A stretch of DNA of 64,000 nucleotides, from the NCBI GenBank assembly GCA_004123355.1, contig SCHM01000001.1, forward strand, positions 11,480,193 through 11,544,192. Direction: 5' to 3'. The notes beneath the pieces are model-generated. The model was given only the letters and a program-made list of their open reading frames with translations, did no database searches and was not told the DNA's origin. Made by a program: the position numbers and the translations under genes. This DNA is from Amphirosellinia nigrospora (lineage: Eukaryota > Ascomycota > Sordariomycetes > Xylariales > Xylariaceae). Of the stretch, positions 37,778-48,836 are shown one piece after another; position 1 is the stretch's first letter, and each line of letters starts with the position of its first letter.

Positions 37778-38652
37778 CTATTCATTAGCATGCGCCCATA
37801 CCGATATGTAATCCTGGACTCGACCATCCTTTGTCCCACTCTCATGTGTGCGTTCAGGCTTCACATGCAACAACCTCTTGAGACCACCAGGAGCTACCGA
37901 TCCCGTTCGCTCTGCAAGAACACCGCCGTGCTCATCCGTCTGCGGTTGAGAGCCAGGGTTGGACAGATACCCAAGATATTCCGTTGGAGGGGCAGCCCAG
38001 GGCGGACCGGGCTCGTTTGATTTCTTCTCGGAAGGAAACTCCAAACAGACCAATCTACCGCCAGGGCCGAGCAGCGACTTCATCTTCGATGCCCAGGCCG
38101 GGCGCATAGGTGGCGGTAGGGCACAGAAGAACTATCAACACCGTGACTTGTCAAATGCTGAGAGGCACGGGGAGAGCTGGGCTATCTTCCTCTTACCGTA
38201 TAGTCAAAGATGAGATCGAACGGAGTCGAGACGTCCTCCCACTCCTCAGCAAAGAAATCTTGACAGATCCAGGTAACCACGCCTTGCTTGCTACCCTCTA
38301 TCTTATATATCTCTTCTTTGAGCGCCATTTCAGCATTCTCCTTTGCCGCATCAAGTGCTTGCGATGAGACGTCCAGGCCATAAACGTGGTATCCGAAAGA
38401 GCTGAGCAATAAGACATCGTGGCCCCTACCACAGCCCGGGACAAGCGCGGTTTTGGGAGAACCCTCGTTCGGCAACGGTATCACTCCGTTTGCATTCTTT
38501 CTGAGCAGATCGTAGAGTGCCATGCTGGGGCCTCCCCGGTCCCAGGGGGTGAATTTGTCCTCCCAGCATTTGACCCATCTGGTATAGTGCTCTTTTGGTG
38601 AGATGTCCTCAAAGAGTTTTGGTAGTATAGGCTGCTCATTTGGATTTGCCAT
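37778..38652 (-). CDS. TPMT/HOL-type SAM-dependent thiol (halide) methyltransferase
   Basis: Class I methyltransferase of the thiopurine/thiol-methyltransferase group, which in fungi and plants methylates thiols, thiocyanate or halide ions. Two exons, 38652-38197 and 38131-37778 (donor GTAAGA, acceptor TAG), give 269 intact residues. Seen: family N-terminus ISPKEHYTRWVKCWEDKFTP with WDRGGPS, the SAM loop ALVPGCGRGHDVLLLSSFGY with acidic GLDVS, the motif FDLIFDYTFFCALPP formed across the intron, and C-terminal LKRLLHVKPERTHESGTKDG. The frame is open 21 codons further upstream (to 38715) with an Arg/Lys/Ser-rich sequence, so a mitochondrial-type longer form is possible. I chose the ATG at 38652, where conserved sequence begins. 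Substrate unknown. It is convergent with the proline gene (233-base gap). Confidence 0.9.
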
Positions 38653-39200
38653 AATTCTTTTTAGCGAAGTCTTATAACGAGAACTAATACTTGACGGCGA
38701 TGCGAGAGGTATCAATAAACGAGAGCGTTTGGACTCATCCCAGTCGTATCTGAGATGATGACGCTAGGTGCTGAAGCTACCTAGGTAGGCCCTGGCGGTC
38801 GTTCACCTAACCCACCAGCATGCATCCCCTAGCGACTTTTACAAGCTGCAGTGAAATGCAGGCCTGAACTAGACCCGAAGTGGCTTTATATTTGCTTATT
38901 CTAGGCATACATAACATCAATAAGAATGCTTGCTCCCCGACTTGGATTGATGGATTTACTCGCCATTCAGGTTCTACCTACTTACCTGCGAGCTTCTTTT
39001 TCCTAAATATATCCAAGACAAAAGTTTAACTTGTTTACATGGTCCACTGTACTAAGAGATAAGGCAGAGATATCGAAACCACATGACCAAGAAGGCTAGC
39101 ATCATACAGGGAAGACTGAACGCGTGAAAAGATACCACGAGGTACCTATGAATTATAACCGCTCTCCCGTCTACTAGCAAGGAGAGAAAGCTTGTCCTAT
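38653..39200. other. Intergenic, nothing recognised
   Basis: Methyltransferase upstream region and 3' flank of the gEgh16-like gene. Contains a CTACCTAGGTAGG palindrome near 38779, a motif often scattered in Sordariomycete spacers. No coding frame. Confidence 0.5.
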
Positions 39201-40143
39201 CTAGTTATCTACTGTCGAAGCGTCGGCGGCCTGGATTTTGTCCACGACGGAAGTGCCTTGGTCAGCCGGCGACTGTGAAGCCCCTGCAATTCCGTCTATA
39301 GCGGCAGGAAGGTCCGCTATGTTCTGCGCAACCTGCTTAAATATGCCGTCTAGCGTCTGTGCTGTCTCGATTGTCGTGGGATCGTTCTCGCTCGGCTTTA
39401 CGTCTGTCTGCTGCACCGCGAAGCATCCGCCAAAGTTGTTCGCGTTCCGGCAACGCACTGTACACACGTTCCCGGCAGATGCTAATCAAGGTGATGCGGT
39501 TAGCACTGGACTGGGGCAGCGATATTGGTAAAGAGTTGCGTAGTCTGGGGAAGAGAGGGAAGGATAAAATTAAAGTCATACATCCTGTACAGGCGAGATC
39601 AGCTGGCATCGCCACGCTGAGACCAATGATCCCGTTCTTGTTCGCCTTGGCTTCCTTGACATCAAGTTTCGTTTGGCCAGTCGCGCCGATTGAGTTGCCC
39701 GTCGGATCCATATCGCACGTAAACGGACCTGCCCCCGTATCATTGAGTTGCTGGATGAGCACTGCCACTTGACTGCCTGCTGTTGCTTGCGTGACGTTGC
39801 CATCCGCAAGAGCGTTCTCTGTCTGCTCGCCGATATCGATGTTTCCTGCTAACAGCGTGCGTCCGCATTCATTGACCACGTTGGTCGAGATTTCGACATC
39901 GGAAATGAAATTCGCATCATCTGGGGCACTAGAGTCGACTATGAGAGACGTCAGTATTGATTATCTACGATTACCAGTGATCGACTTGATTGCCGTTTGA
40001 GTTGCGGCTGGATCGGCACGTACCTTGTAATCCTCGGCTTATTGATGATCCTTTCGTTCCCCGGGCTGCCAAAATCATGGCTTGCCCATGAGCAAGCGCC
40101 AACAGGGGGAGGTAACAATAGCTTGATTAAGAAGAAGACGCAT
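39201..40143 (-). CDS. gEgh16-like (GAS1/CAS1-type) secreted protein, one frameshift in signal peptide
   Basis: Member of the Egh16 family, fungal secreted proteins best known from appressoria and early infection, with penetration-related roles in some plant and insect pathogens. Exons are 40143-40024, 39938 to about 39591, and about 39484-39201. It starts MRLLLNQAIVT followed, after a one-base correction in a C run near 40106, by LLALAHGQAMILAARGTKG, a signal peptide joined to the family motif GQA. Then come FISDVEISTNVVNECGRTLL, NDTGAGPFTCDMDPTGNS and, across the second intron, the hallmark DLACTGSSAGNVCTVRCRN with FGGCFAVQQTD. Six or more cysteines are conserved. The acidic Ala/Asp tail ends at 39201. 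No catalytic site is known for the family. Presence suggests, but does not prove, a host-associated lifestyle. Confidence 0.9.
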
Positions 40144-42016
40144 CTTGACGAAAATAGAGGGTAAATACAATATCAAAGAAAGAATTATTATCTACTGAGA
40201 ATTGAATCAGGCCTGCTGATGATGAGTCAATTGAGAAGGGCACGAAGGGGAATGAGAGAAGGAATGAGGGACAAGAGAGACCGGACGATTTACTTGCAGT
40301 CTTCTCTTAAAGTCCCAGAACCATCACGGCGCCGCCAGCGCTTAATACATGATCCCACATTTGTCGGCGCTGTGTTGCATGTCGGTGGACTCGGGTGGAG
40401 TTGCCCCCTTGAATGGTGCCTGAAACGGTCATAACCAGGTCGAGTTGCTCTGCCGCCCCATGTCGTTGAAACGGGAGCAATATGATTGTAAGAACTTGGC
40501 GCCGAGCACTTGACCATTTTCTCTGGCATATCGTCCCATAGGGGAACCTGGTGAAACTGCCACCTCAACAAATTGTTTTAAAAGCACTGAAAGCTTTATC
40601 AGCTATATTCAACTCGGGATATTGGTCAAGTGCGGTGTTCCCACTTCCAAGATACCCCTTCAGGAGGTTTCCTTAGATATTGGATATCTGCCATAGCACA
40701 GACTGTTTCATAGCAGATAATGTTCTGCTGCAATCTATTCAAGTCGGACACTTGCCAGATGTCAACTCTCAAGCGCAGGCTATGTATATCTCCGTCGGTT
40801 CACAAAACACCTATATCAGATGCTATCTCATCTCTTAGTTTCAATAAATCAATTTATAAAAGTTCTCAGCGCGGAGCATTTTCTCTTAAGATATTATCTA
40901 TCTCATTCCCGAGAGCGAGGATTTTCAGGTATTGGGTAATATGATTCTTATTATCAAGCAAAGGGTGTAGAAGCCCTTACACCGTAGGCTACTTTCCTTT
41001 TCTCGCTATGCACGCATACGTCCTCTGCCCCAGCGGAGCTAGGGGAACGGGTATCATGACGCCGAGACTATGAAGAGATACTAAAGCTAGAGGAGGGCAT
41101 TATCAAGATAAATGCTTCTGATGCTATGTTTTCAGGAATATTATCAGAGAGCAGATAAGATCTCGGGCGAACGGAAGGCGTCATGAGCCCCTTATTTGGT
41201 AGGCAATAGGCACTTGTTGTCGCACGAAGGTCTCCGAAACTACCCTCGTGGAGACTACCTATCTAACCATATAGAGGGAGTCTGTCAGTCAAATTCTATA
41301 GCTCCAATTCCTCGTCTTATGTTTCACCTTCAATTTCTGAGATATGCTAACTAAGAATAGGAAGTAAATATGAGTGGCATTGCTATATCTTGATTTAGAG
41401 CATTCCGGGAGACGGGTAAGCAAATATATAAAGCGAAAGGATACTATTGCAGAAGCGGGAATAAGACATTAAGGCTAAGAGCCAATCATCTTCCTCCCAC
41501 CTACGTTGAGTGAGTAGAAAGGTCGTTAAGTTAAGCAAGGCTACTTCTCATGAGCGTAGCAAGAGGTACAAGATGATACCTAAGCGATTTCTACTTATAT
41601 GAAACTCCTAGTTTGAATTAATCGTGAACATGTTGCGCAAACCGGCAGTCTGGTATAAACAACCCCCTAAAGCTTTTTATATTGATTTTTTTTATCGTGA
41701 ATTATAGAACCAATCAAAACGCCTCATCATTGTCTTCCCATTTATATGCTAAAGAATCGAGGGCTTCGGAGTCGACTATACGTTTGTACATCAGCTCTAG
41801 CCACTTGGTTTAAAAGAATGGGTAGGCGTCAGATTGGTGCTTACTCCAAGTAAGCTTATTGTGTAAGTGCGTACGAACCCCGCGTCCGTTGTGATGGGCT
41901 GCAACGCAACCTTGGTGGCGTCGGGCCTCCGCCATGGCGGCCTAGCATCTAAATTGAACTTTACTCCTCGTTTCAAACATCTATTTCGACTCTCAATTCA
42001 ATAGTCTACATGTTTA
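40144..42016. other. AT-leaning gene-free tract of about 1.9 kb
   Basis: No frame, family motif or terminal repeat is recognised on either strand. Composition is AT-richer than the flanking genes between about 40560 and 41800. It may contain an eroded mobile element, but I can show no transposase or reverse-transcriptase motif. Confidence 0.45.
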
Positions 42017-44704
42017 ATGGGATCAGAAGTTCCCGCGATCATGTCTACGTCGGCGCAAGGGGCTTTGCCAAAGCCCGAGTACCAACATTTCGTTCCCCAG
42101 TTCATGTTAAGGAACTTCGCCCACAAATACACGGGCCCTCAACGATCAAAGAAGGGAAACAAGAAGAAGAAGCAGGCGGATACTATATTTCGCGGTGAAC
42201 TGGTCGTCAACAATGTCAATCTAAGAGCAGACCCGTCGCAGTCGAAGAGACAAAGGTCAGCCGGATCCTCGGAAAGTATGACATGTACCAAGACACATCT
42301 CAGCCTACAGGGAACAGAGACAAATTGAAACGATGTTCGGCAAGTTAGAGAATCATACTAGTACCAGTGAGTAGAATATGCATTGTTCATTGCTCCAAGT
42401 ATTCCATTGCATCTGGGAGCAAGACCCTTCTATTGCATGTCAATATACATGTCCGAAGAGGACTGCATTCTCCAGTACTCACTTTTATTGTTCAAGTCTT
42501 CCGCAAGATCGTCAAGGCCTTTGAAGCCGGAAACCCGAGCATATGGGTGACACGCGACGAGCGGGATGCCATCCGCAAGTTCCTTTTCATCCTGAAATAT
42601 CGCGGCTCGACCTTTCATCAACGATATAACCACGAGACATCAGACCAGTACTTTGCCAACGACAAATCAAGGCTAAAAAAGTACATGGAGAAGAACAACT
42701 TCAAGCGGCCGGTCGACGTCTGGTTTCACGGTCTCAAAACGATTCTGAATTTGAAGACGGACACGGAAAACTGGGCAAAGGAACTCGTTGAGAACATGTA
42801 TGAAGACGACGCGATGTGGTTTATCATGCACTCGGAGATGATGTACATGGCTATATGTACACCTTCCGAACCGGGCGCCGAGTTCATACTCACGGACAAC
42901 AGCTACAACGTGTTTGAAGGGCCGAATGCCTTTGTCAAGAACCCAATTACCGGCCAGTTTCATGAATCCGGATGGACAAGTTTCCACGAATTCGCCCCTA
43001 TCTCCGAAGCTGATGATAATTTTGCGGAGCAACCTCCTCCCTGTGCCGGAAGAGGACGCCAACCCGAGAATAAAAGCCCAGAGAGAAAAGGAGCGCAAGG
43101 CGATGGTGGACGACTGCTACGGGACCAGACAGCAATCCAATCTGGCTGACCTACCCATCACCAAGGCACGCAATAGCTACAGCCAGGTGGTGAACGGCGA
43201 ATCCCGGCTACTGCCAGGCGAGGATGGAGCAAAACGGAAGACCGACAAGTTCTGCTTCTCATTCTTCCCCGTCGGCAATGAGCACGTCAACAAAATCAAC
43301 CTTATCTTGTTTGATAATGCTCATAGGTGCGGAAACATCGTCTTCGGTTCCAGGGACGCCTTCTTAAAGACACTAGAGTGGTACATGACCTGTCCTTCCA
43401 CCCTGGGTAAGAACATCATCGGCGATTCTCAGGACGCGAGGCGTAAGTGTCTCGTAAATCTTGCTGCTCTGATGAAGTCCCTCGGCTCGACACGGGAACC
43501 TGTATGGGCGGAGAGCACAGATCCGGTCATGCCAGACCTCGACGAGATACGCTCTGTGGAACAGAAGTTGCGAAAAGGGTTGGCAGATTGGATGCTCTCG
43601 AATAAAAAGGAGATAGAGGCGAGTCCCGTACCGCCTCGAGGGATGAAATTTGCATACATGGCTCTCGGTAGGACTGCCCCGGATATTCTTCTATAGGATT
43701 ATCATGAGTTGCTCGCACATACTAATTAGTGACTCGTTTATAGGAGGCTCCGATCAAACAGTTCTGGAGGATATGCAGCACGCTCGGCGTCTCTTAAAGC
43801 AACGGATCAAGATAGATGTCAGGTCTCAAGGCCTGCCAGAGGCTGCACGAAGCGAAGCCCGCGACCGACTTATCGACAAATTTCTCACGTATCCTTCAAA
43901 TATATTATATTTTATGTGAAACACGTGAGGCATATGGTCCTCGGGCATGGTGACGAGAAGTATTTGGAGAGAGCAATGGAGGGTTCTCTGTCACAAAATG
44001 AAGCCCCAGAAGACATCATTGCACAAGGTGAGAGTCACCATATCCCATCCACCCAGATAGGTCTCGTACCTGTTAATCAAGTATTGTACTCCAAGATATT
44101 TCCTCATGCGGAAACCGTATATCACAGGACATTAGCTAACCCTGAATAGCCCTACATGATAAGATGGCGACCGAGAAGCTCAATCTGCTTATGTACAAGA
44201 CGGTAATGAACGACATCGACAGGGCGAAAGACCCGAGTTTCGATCGTGAGCTTTGGATGACCCCGACTCCGAGCCTAGAATGGGCTATCAGGTTAGGAAT
44301 AATCGGAAAGTTTGTGTTCTATCTCCCCGGTAGGCATCCTCACGCTTGTTTCCCGAAAGATACTGACTGAGGGCAGGTGTCCTGAAGGAATGTGGTAAGA
44401 TGCTTGATATTAATTGCTAGATGACTTGTACTCACCAACCCGTCAAATAGGAATTGCTGAGGTCGAGAGACTCGCCTTGAGTCAAGAATTGATCATCAGA
44501 CAGCAGGATCTCAGTGGCATCAAGGGACTTCCTTATCCCTTCATTGAAGATGACCAGAAGATTGAACTTTTGACAAGAATCATGGTTAAGCCTAAGTTTC
44601 AGGCAGCACTAGCTGGCAAAATTGAGGCTGGCCTGCTACGAGACTTGGAGGGTGTCTTGTTCAAGACGGCCTACCCAACACCACCGATTAAACCCCCTAT
44701 CTAA
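42017..44704 (+). CDS. DUF4238 protein, multi-exon, frame broken about four times
   Basis: Large protein (about 750 residues) whose N-terminal part carries the DUF4238 signature EYQHFVPQFMLRNFAHK (from about 42074), a family of unknown function found sporadically in fungi and bacteria. Further blocks: WFHGLKTILNLKTDTENW, AMWFIMHSEMMYMAICTP, FILTDNSYNVFEG, FHEFAPIS followed by PKLMIILRSNLLP, and INLILFDNAHRCGNIVFGS. The C-terminal half (KFAYMALGGSDQT to the stop at 44704) has no known domain. GT-AG introns are seen at 42367-42496, about 43669-43743, in the codon after IIAQ (about 44029-44148), and two short ones between 44328 and 44425. Frame changes near 42235, 42310, 43008 and 43912 each fit loss of one or two bases in short runs (C run at 43008, T run at 43912). 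The start at 42017 is the first ATG in frame. Confidence 0.85.
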
Positions 44705-45554
44705 CATCACATCTTCATCAGCTTCCAGGTTCCAGGTTCTTGTTGGTCGATTCTACTCAACTTAAGTTGACTCAACAGGAGCCGGAGATAATAGACTCGG
44801 GATCACTTTCCAGGACCTCGCAAGTCAGGGTATGGGGTCTATATTGACATTAATTATTGTGCGGAGACTCTTGTAGCCTCCAGGGGCCAGTTCCTGCTCA
44901 TATACATTCATTCCCTTCCCCTAGGGCCTCGGGCCTTGTAGGGTTCAAGTTAAGGCTGGGGAAATGGGGATTTTGGGGTTTGGGCGAGGTATCGTGAGAT
45001 TAAGTGGTGCCTGGTGACACTCTTACTCGAGATTGAACTATTTGGCTTGGGGAACAGAGCAACCACAAGTAGTTTTTCACGCTCCAGATTGAGCTATGTA
45101 TGAATCAATTTATACTAATCGTATCATGAATGATGTCAACTGGAAGCGGCCTAAAGATCATCAACAACTAAGAAACAGACTGTATCGTTCAATACATCAT
45201 AAGTAATACTGTCTTCACACCATCGTAGATCGCTAACAGAGTCTATCTTACGAACTTTATACTTTCGATATACCCAAGTATTCAAAAATTTACGTAATAT
45301 TTAACATGGAGAGCACGAAACCCAAAGACTCAATGCGAGAGTCAATAAACCAGGTATATACATCTTTAGCGAACAGACAGTGTAAATACAGTATAAAATC
45401 TTTACACACAGTATAGCATACCTCGGCTGATTGGTAACCAACCTGAAGGAAGGATGTAATGATCAAGAACTCAACTTGAACCTCAGAACACCCAATTTAC
45501 GAATCGGAGCTGATCACTCATCGATTTTATCTCTAAGATTTTCAAACTTCGAAG
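44705..45554. other. Intergenic between DUF4238 and dehydrogenase genes
   Basis: No coding frame is supported. AT-rich from about 45090 to 45440. It contains the promoter of the dehydrogenase. Confidence 0.5.
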
Positions 45555-46867
45555 ATGAAGATGGAGATTAACAGCTTGTTTGACGTTAAAGTAAGTAAGC
45601 ACACGGTACCTTCGGCTTAGCACAACGATTCAATCATATTCTGAAAAAGTGCAATGCTTTATTCGCATCACCATCGAACTACTGAGATAGAGAGGTGTGT
45701 TGAAAGCGGTATAGCTAATTGAAATTAAACAGGGAAAAGTCGCCTTGGTGACGGGAGGTGAGATATATAACCAAGCCCGCGCTCCCTCTATCACATATCT
45801 CGCAGACTAACACGACATCCAGGCGCGCGCGGCATAGGCCGCATGATATCCGAGGGTTCGTAGCAAACGGGGCAAAGGTCTACATCGCCTCGCGGGACGC
45901 GCAGGCGTGCGAGAAGACGGCGGCGGAGCTGACGGCGCGGGGCCGGGGTCCTGCGTCGCGATCCCGGCGGACCTGCTGCAGCTCTCCGAGTGCGAGCGGC
46001 TCGCGTCGGAGCTGCGGGCGCGCGGCGAGACGCGGCTGCACGTGCTCGTCAACAACAGCGGCGTGGCCTGGGGCGCGCCCCTCGAGGAGTTCCCCGACGC
46101 GCAGTGGTCGCGCGTGCTCACGCTCAACCTGCAGCGCGCCTTCACGCTGACGCAGCTCCTGCTGCCGCTGCTCGAGGCCGTCGGCGCCGAGTCGACGGAC
46201 AAGGGGGACAGGGAGCATCCTGCTGCCGTGATCAACATCGGCTCTATCAATGGGTTGAATGTGCCGAACCTGGAGGTTGGTGAATCCGAGATACCGACGT
46301 TGGGCTTCACGGCGTTGTCGTCTCGCACGACTGGCTGACCGCCCATCATAGAATTACAGCTACAGCGCCTCCAAGGCAGGCTTACATCACCTCACGCGCC
46401 ACCTGTCGCAGGTCCTTGGCCCGAGGGGTATCACGGTGAACGCATTGGTACGTATTCCCTCCCTTTTTGCGAGTCTCAGTGTCGGTGGTTGTACCGTAGC
46501 ATACTTCCGAAACTTGCATGGCTTTGAGCTCGTCATTGACCCAGGATTTTTTTTATCTAGGCTTGCGGTCCCTTTGACACCAAGATGATGGCATTCTCGA
46601 TGAAGAATTTCCGTGAGGCCATCGAAGATGGGAATCCGATGAAGCGACACGGGCGACCCATTGACGTCGCCGGTGCTTGCATTTTCCTCGCAAGCCGCGC
46701 TGGGTAGGTCTCTTCAACCCTACAGCGATCAAGTTGCTCCCTTCGCAGCAGCTGGAAATTCCTTATCTTCCAAGTCGTTCGTGGCGGACTAACATGCGCG
46801 TAGATCGTTCGTTAACGGGGCTACTATTAATGTTGATGGGGGTACTCATCTGGCGGCTAAACTATGA
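45555..46867 (+). CDS. Short-chain dehydrogenase/reductase (RhlG/3-oxoacyl-reductase-like), two frameshifts
   Basis: Classical SDR, NAD(P)H-dependent oxidoreductase of the 3-oxoacyl-ACP-reductase-like group (fungal copies are usually labelled RhlG-like). Exon 1 MKMEINSLFDVK, a tiny exon GKVALVTGG, then ARGIGRMISEG forms the TGGARGIG cofactor loop across two introns. Later: VNNSGVAWGAP (the NNAG position reads NNSG), INIGSINGL (catalytic Ser), the active-site YSASK and RGITVNAL, ACGPFDTKM, and the terminal SFVNGATINVDGG. Five introns are needed. Single missing bases lie near 45856 (before TTCGTAGCAAAC) and 45945 (in GGCCGGGG). The exon from about 45890 to 46190 is strikingly GC-rich compared with the rest of the gene. 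Ends TGA at 46865-46867, about 270 residues, normal for the family. Substrate unknown. Confidence 0.9.
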
Positions 46868-47173
46868 GCTGACGGGAGACCTGACTCTGCGCATTTGCCA
46901 ATTCAGAGATACCCAACTAATACAATCATTAGAATGTCACGATAGGTTCGGGTGGAGGCATCAGACTGGCGAGATTGACTGATAGGGTATCTAGCGCTTC
47001 ATTTATTAAACATCTGACGGTTGCCAGCTTGCCCCGTTGAAAGCTGGCTGGAGAGCGATTTCACCAGATTTATGATACATGTTGTAATTATAGGTAGCCC
47101 TGAGTTATTTCCCAATCGGTTGCACTACCGGTGTAAACCCACCTGTTGGATCCTGTATTTTATAGATCAAGCA
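46868..47173. other. Intergenic between convergent dehydrogenase and metaxin-like genes
   Basis: Short 3' spacer with nothing recognised. Confidence 0.5.
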
Positions 47174-48199
47174 TCATTCATCAGATCCCCAACATCTTTC
47201 AAATATTCTATTCCGATGGTTAACCAGACGAGGATACTCTTTTAGGATTTCAGTCATTCGCTGATTCCAGTCCAGGCCATCATGTAGGATAAGGTGAGTG
47301 TAGGAGAACACTGTCGCGTCGAATAGCGTTGGGGCTTCGTTGTCAAATAACCACTCCTTATCACCAAGGAGTGTATCTAGAGCGCGGAATGCCTCTTTAA
47401 CGCCCTTATATAGAGCCGCCGTATCAATGGCATCTCTGCCTGTAGATCTTAAGATCTCTAGTTCGGCGGCGTGACTGAGTTGGTACGAAATCGCGGCTCT
47501 GACGGGACGCGATGAGGTTACCGGCGTAATGTACAGGCGAGCGAGGAGGTCGGCGTTTGCGGGGGATAAGTATAAGACATAGAGCCAAGCATTTCGTATC
47601 CGATGATCGAGAAGCGACTGGTAGGCTTCTAACTTCGAGCCTGGATCTTTGGGGAGCCTAGATTTGGCATGGTCAAACGCATATTGCTCTAGTTTGTTTG
47701 ACGGAATCGGTATTTGTGGCCGGGTGTTGCTGGGCGTCGGAGGAGGTAGGAGGAACGGCAATGCGCCGGTCGGAGATGCGTGATTATTTGAGGGACGAAC
47801 ACAAAAGTCAAGACCGACAAGCTTGAGAAACGTCTACAATATAATGTCACGTTAGATGAGCTCAGCGCAACCAGACCACGACCACGATCAGGCCCAGCAT
47901 ATGGCATGTTGCAAAATTAGAGCTTGCTTGCTTACTTGCCACTTGAGACAGGACGGATTAAAGCTCGGCAGACCCTTCAGCGCGTCTTCGTCCGATATGA
48001 AAACGTAAAGCGTCGGCACCTCTCTGATATCTGGTGAGCGCGCGGGCAGCTCGTTGGGGGGGTACGTCAGAAGCGGAAATTTCTTGAATAATCGGCCGAG
48101 AGGAGCTGGTATCGTGAACCAGCCCGATGAGGTAGACTCTTGGGCTCCTCGGGATCGGGGCTTCGCTCTCGGAGTTTCGACAGTGTTTGCCATCGCCAT
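47174..48199 (-). CDS. Metaxin/Sam35-like mitochondrial outer-membrane protein with GST fold
   Basis: Predicted peripheral subunit of the mitochondrial SAM/TOB complex, which inserts beta-barrel proteins into the outer membrane. Two exons, 48199-47936 and 47833-47174 (donor GTAAGC, acceptor TAG), give an intact 307-residue protein. The N-terminal part has FTIPAPLGRLFKKFPLLTYP, PTLYVFISDED and, across the intron, PSCLKWQTFLKLVGLDF, the metaxin-type thioredoxin-like domain, then SPTGALPFLLPP. The C-terminal alpha-helical half includes AFRALDTLLGDKEWLFDNEA followed by PTLFDATVFSYTHLIL, the GST-C/metaxin signature. The upstream frame is open to 48301 but lacks family similarity, so the ATG at 48199 is preferred. 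Sam35 (Tob38) fits by length. Sam37 is usually longer and has a TM tail, so it is less likely. No transmembrane segment is obvious. Confidence 0.8.
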
Positions 48200-48622
48200 G
48201 GTGCGAGACGACAAGTCGCGTGGTGATTGGCGTTGGTGGCGCTGCGATGCGCTGCTTCTCGGCCGTCGACGGCACCAGCTACGATTAGTGATTAGGTGCA
48301 TCTATCGATAGAACCTAACGCCTAGTTCCCCGCAGGCTGTCTGCTGACGGGCCGGCTCCCAGCTGCTGTGTGTCATCTGCAGTCCAGAACACCGGCAGCG
48401 TTTTTAGCGGCAGCAATAGGCGCCGTCTACCCCTCCATCAACCAACCTATCATGGACTCACAGGAGAGCCGGCGTCCCGATTCCTGCCTTTGCTCAGATG
48501 CCCGAAGCCAATGTTCCTGCGGGATGGGGATACTTGTAACACGCGACACGGCGCACGGAGAGGCACAAGCTGGATGCACAGGAGTGCAAGGTATGTTTCA
48601 GCTTGGGAACCCCAACAGACAG

Positions 48623-48645
48623 CCTAGAGCCTAGAGCCTAGAGCC
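48623..48645. repeat. Short tandem CCTAGAG x3
   Basis: Three adjacent copies of a 7-base unit (CCTAGAG) in noncoding sequence. A simple slippage repeat with no evident function. Confidence 0.7.
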
Positions 48646-48810
48646 CATGTGATGCTCGTTTGAGAGCGAGTCAATCAACGCATCTGCCAATAATACCTAC
48701 CTCCTACACCTCCTACAGTACTCCGAGGACATGCACCGCTGCAGTATGTGCCAGCATATTGCCGTCGGTAAAGCTACTAATGCGTCAACCTAATCGCCTA
48801 ACGCACCGTG

Positions 48811-48836
48811 CATACATACAGACATACATACATACG
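48811..48836. repeat. CATA-type microsatellite
   Basis: Interrupted run of CATA/CATAC units in the gene-poor tract. Confidence 0.7.

Noticed and set aside
39359-39772. 137-codon plus-strand frame opposite the gEgh16-like gene
   Set aside because: Antisense of a well-supported secreted-protein exon.
40560-41800. Possible eroded transposon in AT-leaning DNA
   Set aside because: No terminal repeats, integrase or reverse-transcriptase residues could be found by eye.
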